This document shows positions 63,524 to 64,000 of a DNA stretch of 64,000 bases, piece by piece (position 1 is the first letter of the stretch; each line of letters begins with the position of its first letter). Source of the DNA: Rhodoferax sp. GTDB lineage: Bacteria > Pseudomonadota > Gammaproteobacteria > Burkholderiales > Burkholderiaceae_C. The stretch is taken from positions 62,001 to 126,000 of the forward strand of contig NZ_JAQTWL010000006.1 of the NCBI RefSeq assembly GCF_028689295.1. Direction: 5' to 3'. Under the pieces are notes generated by a model. That model was not told the DNA's origin and did no database searches. It saw only the letters and a program-made list of their open reading frames with translations. The translations under genes and the position numbers were made by a program.

Positions 63524-63973
63524 TTATTTCAGGGATTTGCCGGCTTTTTCGATTTCAGCCTGGTCCAGCGCATGCTGGGCTTCGGGTGGCATGTAGTTTT
63601 CATCATGTTTGGCCAGCACCTCGGAGGCGGTGAATTTTCCGTCAGCGTTGAGTTGACCTTGGGCGACAACGCCCTTGCCTTCGCGAAACAGATCCGGCAG
63701 GATGCCGGTGTAGGTTACGGGCACTTCCTTGATCGTGTCAGTGACGACGAAAGACACAGTCAGGTTGCTGCGCTGCACCGAGCCTTCTTTAACCATGCCG
63801 CCGATGCGAAAGGCGCGGTTGTGAGGCGCCTCACCGGCACCCACCTGGCTGGGGGTGAAGAAAAAGACCAGATTGCTTTGAAAGGCATTCAGGACAAAGT
63901 ATGAGGCGATGCCGATGGCGGCCAGTGCGCCCACAATCATGGCGGTGCGTTTGTGACGAGGTTTCATGGTCAT
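63524..63973 (-). CDS. ccmE: Haem chaperone CcmE
   Basis: 149 residues: a short cytoplasmic start, one membrane anchor ('[21 protein letters not shown]') and a periplasmic beta-barrel. The covalent haem ligand is His123 in '[12 protein letters not shown]' with Tyr127, matching His130/Tyr134 of E. coli. It receives haem from CcmC and passes it to CcmF. The ATG at 63973 overlaps the stop of the preceding gene (ATGA); 63967 is an alternative. Confidence 0.93.
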   Translation of the reverse strand: MTMKPRHKRTAMIVGALAAIGIASYFVLNAFQSNLVFFFTPSQVGAGEAPHNRAFRIGGMVKEGSVQRSNLTVSFVVTDTIKEVPVTYTGILPDLFREGKGVVAQGQLNADGKFTASEVLAKHDENYMPPEAQHALDQAEIEKAGKSLK

Positions 63974-64000
63974 TGTGCGGTTGAATCGTTTTGAGAGTCG
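63970..64000 (-). CDS. ccmD: 3' end of ccmD (partial)
   Basis: The last ten codons before the window edge read DSQNDSTAQ and end in a TGA that overlaps the ccmE start. CcmD is a very small membrane protein whose gene nearly always precedes ccmE, so position suggests the identity. Too little is visible to prove it by sequence. Confidence 0.45.
   Translation of the reverse strand, partial: DSQNDSTAQ

Noticed and set aside
1-64000. CRISPR arrays, tRNA or rRNA genes, transposases, phage genes
   Set aside because: None were seen: no regularly spaced direct repeats, no cloverleaf sequences noticed, and no integrase, transposase or phage structural proteins among the translated frames.

Overview
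The window is a 64 kb stretch of high-GC chromosome from a betaproteobacterium, most probably a member of the Comamonadaceae (Rhodoferax/Polaromonas-like). I base this on gene content: a TctCBA/TctDE carboxylate system, metX-metW, lptD-surA-rsmA, NnrU, DUF2788, the AmgK/MurU recycling pair and a ccm-min arrangement typical of Burkholderiales. No rRNA, tRNA, CRISPR array, integrase or insertion sequence was seen. The genus is inferred from protein style only.

Layout. 1-11 kb: drug/metabolite transporters, an AlkC-type DNA glycosylase, a RIO kinase, a glutathione transferase, murU, pepP, a CoA-transferase, then metX-metW and an AbrB-family membrane protein. 11-16.5 kb: tctDE sensor pair followed by the tripartite tricarboxylate transporter tctCBA. 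16.5-24 kb: rsmE, amgK, the outer-membrane biogenesis genes lptD-surA-rsmA, and a secreted RNase with a barstar-like inhibitor. 24-30 kb: malic enzyme, a rubrerythrin-rubredoxin-rubredoxin reductase operon, and a broken prolyl aminopeptidase gene. 30-35 kb: a PuuA-like ligase, small exported proteins, and the remains of a gene cluster (FAD oxidoreductase, DUF3833, SDR, NTF2-like) whose middle has been deleted. 35.8-39.5 kb: an accessory-looking patch with a DUF2846 lipoprotein, a GDT1-family exporter and a large unrecognised exported protein. 39.5-47 kb: an ammonium transporter behind a sigma-54-type promoter, NnrU, a Spy-like protein, rdgC, a Crp/Fnr regulator and copper genes copZ/copA.

47.3-56.7 kb holds one long minus-strand operon: livH-livM-livG-(hemerythrin)livF-paaI-paaK-livK-iorA-iorB. 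It joins a branched-chain-type ABC importer to phenylacetate activation and to an oxygen-sensitive indolepyruvate/arylpyruvate:ferredoxin oxidoreductase. Its LivF ATPase carries an N-terminal hemerythrin domain with all expected iron ligands. This is the most unusual item in the window: it suggests that uptake of an aromatic substrate is gated by oxygen or redox state.

56.8-64 kb: the minCDE division-site genes, an AT-rich gap with a cluster of DnaA-box-like 9-mers, and the cytochrome c maturation operon ccm(D)EFGHI, in which CcmI has a duplicated TPR module. Several convergent gene pairs overlap at their 3' ends (eamA/alkC, tctA/rsmE, rsmA/barstar, copA/iorB), so the genome is tightly packed here.
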